Assembly: GCA_016788945.1 (NCBI GenBank)
Contig: JAEUSA010000388.1
Coordinates: 1-9,230, forward strand
Direction of reading: 5' to 3'
Length of the DNA: 9,230 nt
Source of the DNA: Leptospiraceae bacterium
GTDB taxonomy: Bacteria > Spirochaetota > Leptospiria > Turneriellales > Turneriellaceae
A program made the translations under genes and the position numbers. This document shows positions 6,768 through 9,230 of the stretch, piece after piece. Numbering within the stretch: the first letter of the stretch is position 1; every line of letters begins with the position of its first letter. The notes below the pieces were generated by a model. That model saw only the letters and a list, made by a program, of their open reading frames with translations. It made no database searches and was not told where the DNA came from.

Positions 6768-8413
6768 TTCCCGATCGGGCTTTTCGGCAATGAATCGCGA
6801 AACACAAACTCGCGGGGAATTTTGTATTTGATGAGCTGATCGGTCAGAAATGCTTTCAGATCATCGGCCGTTACCTGCGTGCCCGGTTTCAGCGCTACAA
6901 AGGCGCGACCAACTTCGCCAAGGTGATCGTCTTTGATGCCGACCACACAGGCTTCGAGCACGGCGGGATGTTTGTAAAGCACGTCCTCTACCTCTGCCGG
7001 ATACACGTTGTAACCGCCCGTGATGATGAGGTCTTTCTTGCGGTCGACGATCGAAAAGTAGCCATCGTCGTCCATTTTACCGATGTCGCCGGTATAGAGC
7101 CAGCCGTCTCTAATCGTAGCGGCTGTCGCTTCGGGATTCTGCCAATAGCCTGTCATCAGGTCGGGGCTGCGCAAGATGATTTCACCCTCTTTGCCGGCTG
7201 GCAAAATTTCACCGGAATTTTCATCGATGATTGCCATGAGTGTGTCGGGCCAGGGAATGCCGATAGACTTTTCTTTCTTTTGGCCGAAATATGGATTTGC
7301 GCATTTTGCGGTTACCGACTCGGTGAGGCCATAACCCTCGATCAGTGTGCCGCCGGTTTTTTCTTTGAAGGTAATTTTCAGCGCCTCGGGAACCGGCGCC
7401 GCACCAACAAAACATCCGCGCAGCTTCGCATTTTTCATTTTGGCAAAATTCTTGTGATTGAGTATTGCGTTGTACATGGTGGGGACACCGGCAAAAACCG
7501 TGATACCATCTTTTTCAAAATGTTTGATGGCCTGCGCTTCATCCCAACGTGGCATCAGCACCATTTTACCGCCCGAGCTCAGGCTCAGGTTCAGGCCCAC
7601 GCTCATGCCAAAACCATGGAAGAATGGCAGTACGCAGAGACCGATATCTTCTGGCGTAATTTGCCCCCAGGTCTTTGCCTGTGTCATATTGACGCCCATC
7701 GCATAATGCGAAAGTACCACGCCTTTTGAGACACCGGTCGTGCCGCCAGTGTAAATGATGACCGCCGTATCTTCGCCTTTTAGCGGTGCCGTCGGTACAG
7801 CAGGCGCGTGATGAAACTGCTTCAAGACCGAGGCATAGGTAATAGTCGCAGCCCGTTGGAAATCCGGTAGCGGTTTTCCGAGAGATTTCTTTTTCAATCT
7901 GAAGAGAAAATTTTTGGGCCAGGGCAGGTAGTCGCTGACGTCGGCGACAATAGCCGGAATGTTGGGGTCGGCACGCAGAAGATCCATCAGCTTGTCATAG
8001 AGCAGATCGAGAAAGATAATGATCTTCGCGCCTGAGTTGCGGAATTTGTACTCAGCCTCACTCGCTGTATCTAATGGGCTCGCCGGCACCACGATCGCAC
8101 CGCGCTTCAGAATCGCATAGTAGGCAATGATAAAGTGCGGGCTGTTGGGTAGCATCAACAGTACGCGGTCGCCTTTGCCGATGCCCTTTTTCGCGAGGTA
8201 AGCAGCAAACGCATTGGCGGATTTCTCTATTTGTGCGTAGCTCAGCGACTTGCCGAGAAACTTTACCGCTTTGCGGTGCGCGTGCTTTGCGGTGCTGGCG
8301 CGAAAGAGCTCAGGCAGGCTCTGCGTCGGGTACTCGAGCGTTTCGGGTACGTGCGCGTCATAGTGTTTCAGCCAGGGTCGAGGTATGGATTTCGGGTCAG
8401 GTTTAATTGTCAT
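6737..8413 (-). CDS. Long-chain fatty-acid--CoA ligase (AMP-forming)
   Basis: This is a complete 558-residue member of the ANL superfamily. It activates a carboxylic acid with ATP to an acyl-AMP and then forms the CoA thioester. Motifs in order are the P-loop YTGGTTGVSKG at 221-231, PFFHGFGM at 263-270 (fatty-acid binding side), EGYGLTES at 359-366, GWLYTGDIG at 437-445, DRKKDLIITGGYNVYP at 457-472 (hinge and A8 loop), and PIGKILRKEL at 546-555 with the adenylation lysine K549. The overall form fits medium- to long-chain acyl-CoA synthetases of the FadD type; chain length cannot be told from sequence alone. The ATG at 8413 is fixed by a perfect AGGAGG 5 nt upstream. It lies 62 bp downstream of, and on the same strand as, a HACL2-type lyase, which suggests a shared transcript and a role in alpha-oxidation of (2-hydroxy) fatty acids. 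A simple beta-oxidation or lipid-uptake role is also possible. Confidence 0.92.
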   Translation of the reverse strand: MTIKPDPKSIPRPWLKHYDAHVPETLEYPTQSLPELFRASTAKHAHRKAVKFLGKSLSYAQIEKSANAFAAYLAKKGIGKGDRVLLMLPNSPHFIIAYYAILKRGAIVVPASPLDTASEAEYKFRNSGAKIIIFLDLLYDKLMDLLRADPNIPAIVADVSDYLPWPKNFLFRLKKKSLGKPLPDFQRAATITYASVLKQFHHAPAVPTAPLKGEDTAVIIYTGGTTGVSKGVVLSHYAMGVNMTQAKTWGQITPEDIGLCVLPFFHGFGMSVGLNLSLSSGGKMVLMPRWDEAQAIKHFEKDGITVFAGVPTMYNAILNHKNFAKMKNAKLRGCFVGAAPVPEALKITFKEKTGGTLIEGYGLTESVTAKCANPYFGQKKEKSIGIPWPDTLMAIIDENSGEILPAGKEGEIILRSPDLMTGYWQNPEATAATIRDGWLYTGDIGKMDDDGYFSIVDRKKDLIITGGYNVYPAEVEDVLYKHPAVLEACVVGIKDDHLGEVGRAFVALKPGTQVTADDLKAFLTDQLIKYKIPREFVFRDSLPKSPIGKILRKELREK

Positions 8414-8418
8414 TTTTG

Positions 8419-8424
8419 CCTCCT
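8419..8424 (-). promoter_or_regulatory. Consensus Shine-Dalgarno of the acyl-CoA ligase
   Basis: AGGAGG on the minus strand is followed by CAAAA and the ATG at 8413-8411. This is the strongest ribosome site in the window, suggesting the ligase is well translated independently of the upstream lyase. Confidence 0.85.
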
Positions 8425-8432
8425 ACTTTGGG

Positions 8433-8475
8433 TTTGCCATGAGTCTGGAAGTCTCACCTCCAACCTTATGGCAAA
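8433..8475. repeat. Inverted repeat in the lyase-ligase intergenic gap
   Basis: TTTGCCAT (8433-8440) and ATGGCAAA (8468-8475) are perfect 8-bp inverted arms around 27 nt, and together they span most of the 62-bp gap between the two genes. There is no T-tract, so it is not a classic terminator. It could form a weak mRNA stem or bind a dimeric regulator, or it could be chance. Confidence 0.4.
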
Positions 8476-9230
8476 TTACATAGAAATAGAACCTTTTCTG
8501 AATTCGCTGCGGCCGATGAGTACGTTCAAAATATAAGGTTTCTTCTTTGCGAGGCTCTGTTTGAGCGCCTTCATACCGGTGTTAATCTGCGCTGGCTTCG
8601 AAATTGTGCTGCCGGCACCACCGAAGGTCTTCGCAATTTCATCATAGTGAGAATAGTCGAGCATGCAGGCAACGTCGTCGTTCAAAAACACTTTCTGATC
8701 GCGGTAGATCTGCATCCAACAGGCGTCGTTGCCGATGATTGCGCCGACGGGCAGCTTGTGGCGGGCAAACGTATCGAATTCCATGATACTGTAACCCGCC
8801 GAACCATCGCCATAGAGAATCACGACATCGTGGTCGGGGCGCGCCACTTTGGCGCCGAGCGCAAAGCCCGCACCGACGCCAAGAGTACCGAATACACCGG
8901 GGTCGAGCCAAGTCAGCGGCCCACCAGGTTTCAGAATGTAGGCACCGGTCGCTACAAAGTCGCCGCCATCCGCAACGAGGATTGTCTTCTTAGCGAGTGT
9001 ATCAGCCGATTTGAGAAAAAAATCCACCGGGTTGATGAGCTGCATTTTATCTGCGGCCTGTTTCTGTATTTCACTCTCGCGGGCTTTCTCGCGTTCGAGC
9101 AGTGCCGCCTTCCAAACTGACATTTTCTGCGCATCGGCGCGCACGCCCTTGTCGGCGAGTTTTATCAATAGCGTGCCCGCATCGACGCGCGCGGCGAGGT
9201 TAGGCCTTTTGTTTTTGGTGAGGTCGCTCT
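8476..9230 (-). CDS. Thiamine-diphosphate lyase, HACL2/ILVBL-like (C-terminal part; 5' end outside window)
   Basis: The frame is open from the stop at 8476-8478 to the window edge, giving about 250 C-terminal residues of a protein that would be about 550-630 long if typical. A TTG at 9168 is in frame but is not a credible start. The ThDP/Mg-binding motif is intact: GDGSAGYSIMEFDTF begins at 8811, and IIGNDACW follows with GDG-x24-N spacing. LDPGVFGTLGVGAGFALGAK and the very C-terminal LIGRSEFRKGSISM match, from memory, the human ILVBL (HACL2) C-terminus (LIGRTDFR-GSI) better than acetolactate synthase. HACL-type enzymes cleave 2-hydroxyacyl-CoA to formyl-CoA and an aldehyde one carbon shorter. 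A charged, probably helical segment, KAALLEREKARESEIQKQ, links the middle and C-terminal domains. The gene precedes the acyl-CoA ligase on the same strand. Acetolactate synthase-like or oxalyl-CoA decarboxylase-like function remains possible because the N-terminal domain is not visible. Confidence 0.78.
   Translation of the reverse strand, partial: SDLTKNKRPNLAARVDAGTLLIKLADKGVRADAQKMSVWKAALLEREKARESEIQKQAADKMQLINPVDFFLKSADTLAKKTILVADGGDFVATGAYILKPGGPLTWLDPGVFGTLGVGAGFALGAKVARPDHDVVILYGDGSAGYSIMEFDTFARHKLPVGAIIGNDACWMQIYRDQKVFLNDDVACMLDYSHYDEIAKTFGGAGSTISKPAQINTGMKALKQSLAKKKPYILNVLIGRSEFRKGSISM

Noticed and set aside
6923..7729. Long open frame (268 codons) on + opposite the acyl-CoA ligase
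   Set aside because: It is antisense to a gene with complete family motifs. Its protein is Cys/His/Phe-rich without domain pattern, as expected for a codon-bias shadow.
8647..9120. 157-codon open frame on + opposite the ThDP lyase
   Set aside because: It is a shadow of the lyase coding strand, which has an intact ThDP motif. It has no ribosome site and no recognisable domain.
1..9230. CRISPR array, tRNA/rRNA genes, insertion sequence ends or attachment sites
   Set aside because: No regularly spaced repeats, cloverleaf sequence, transposase motif or flanking target duplication was seen on reading both strands.

Overview
The window looks like chromosomal DNA of a diderm bacterium. My best guess is a Leptospiraceae spirochaete of the Turneriella/Leptonema type, with moderate confidence. 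The guess rests on a large lipoprotein with a ZU5-like domain, Ig-like domains and an SBBP propeller, a secreted protein that joins a discoidin-like module to SH3-like modules, and a mix of mid-to-high-GC housekeeping genes with AT-richer surface-protein genes. No rRNA, tRNA, insertion sequence, CRISPR array, phage gene or replication origin is visible.

Layout, left to right: (1) the 3' end of a secreted or surface protein on the + strand (to 341). (2) A 960-residue lipoprotein on the - strand (348-3230), whose stop lies 6 bp from the stop of the first gene. (3) A divergent 149-bp gap, then an atypical SDR epimerase of the TIGR01777/DUF1731 type on + (3380-4309). (4) A ceramidase-family (CREST) seven-helix membrane hydrolase on - (4332-5084), convergent with the epimerase. 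(5) A 90-bp divergent gap, then a secreted discoidin-like plus SH3-like protein on + (5175-6173), followed 38 bp later by a cyclophilin (6212-6649). (6) A - strand pair at the right: a thiamine-diphosphate lyase of the HACL2/ILVBL type, cut by the window edge (8476 to beyond 9230), and 62 bp downstream of it a long-chain acyl-CoA ligase (6737-8413).

The most coherent functional group is the lyase and ligase pair. An acyl-CoA synthetase would activate a (2-hydroxy) fatty acid, and a HACL-type lyase would split a 2-hydroxyacyl-CoA into formyl-CoA and an aldehyde one carbon shorter, which together make a minimal alpha-oxidation module. The nearby ceramidase-family protein keeps every catalytic and zinc residue of eukaryotic alkaline ceramidases, and such an enzyme could supply fatty acids or long-chain bases. 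The ceramidase lies about 3.5 kb from the lyase stop and is not in the same operon, so this link is a hypothesis. The remaining genes look like envelope proteins and general housekeeping.

Intergenic stretches are short, none above 150 bp. Strong Shine-Dalgarno sites fix the starts of the lipoprotein and the ligase. I found no convincing intrinsic terminator.
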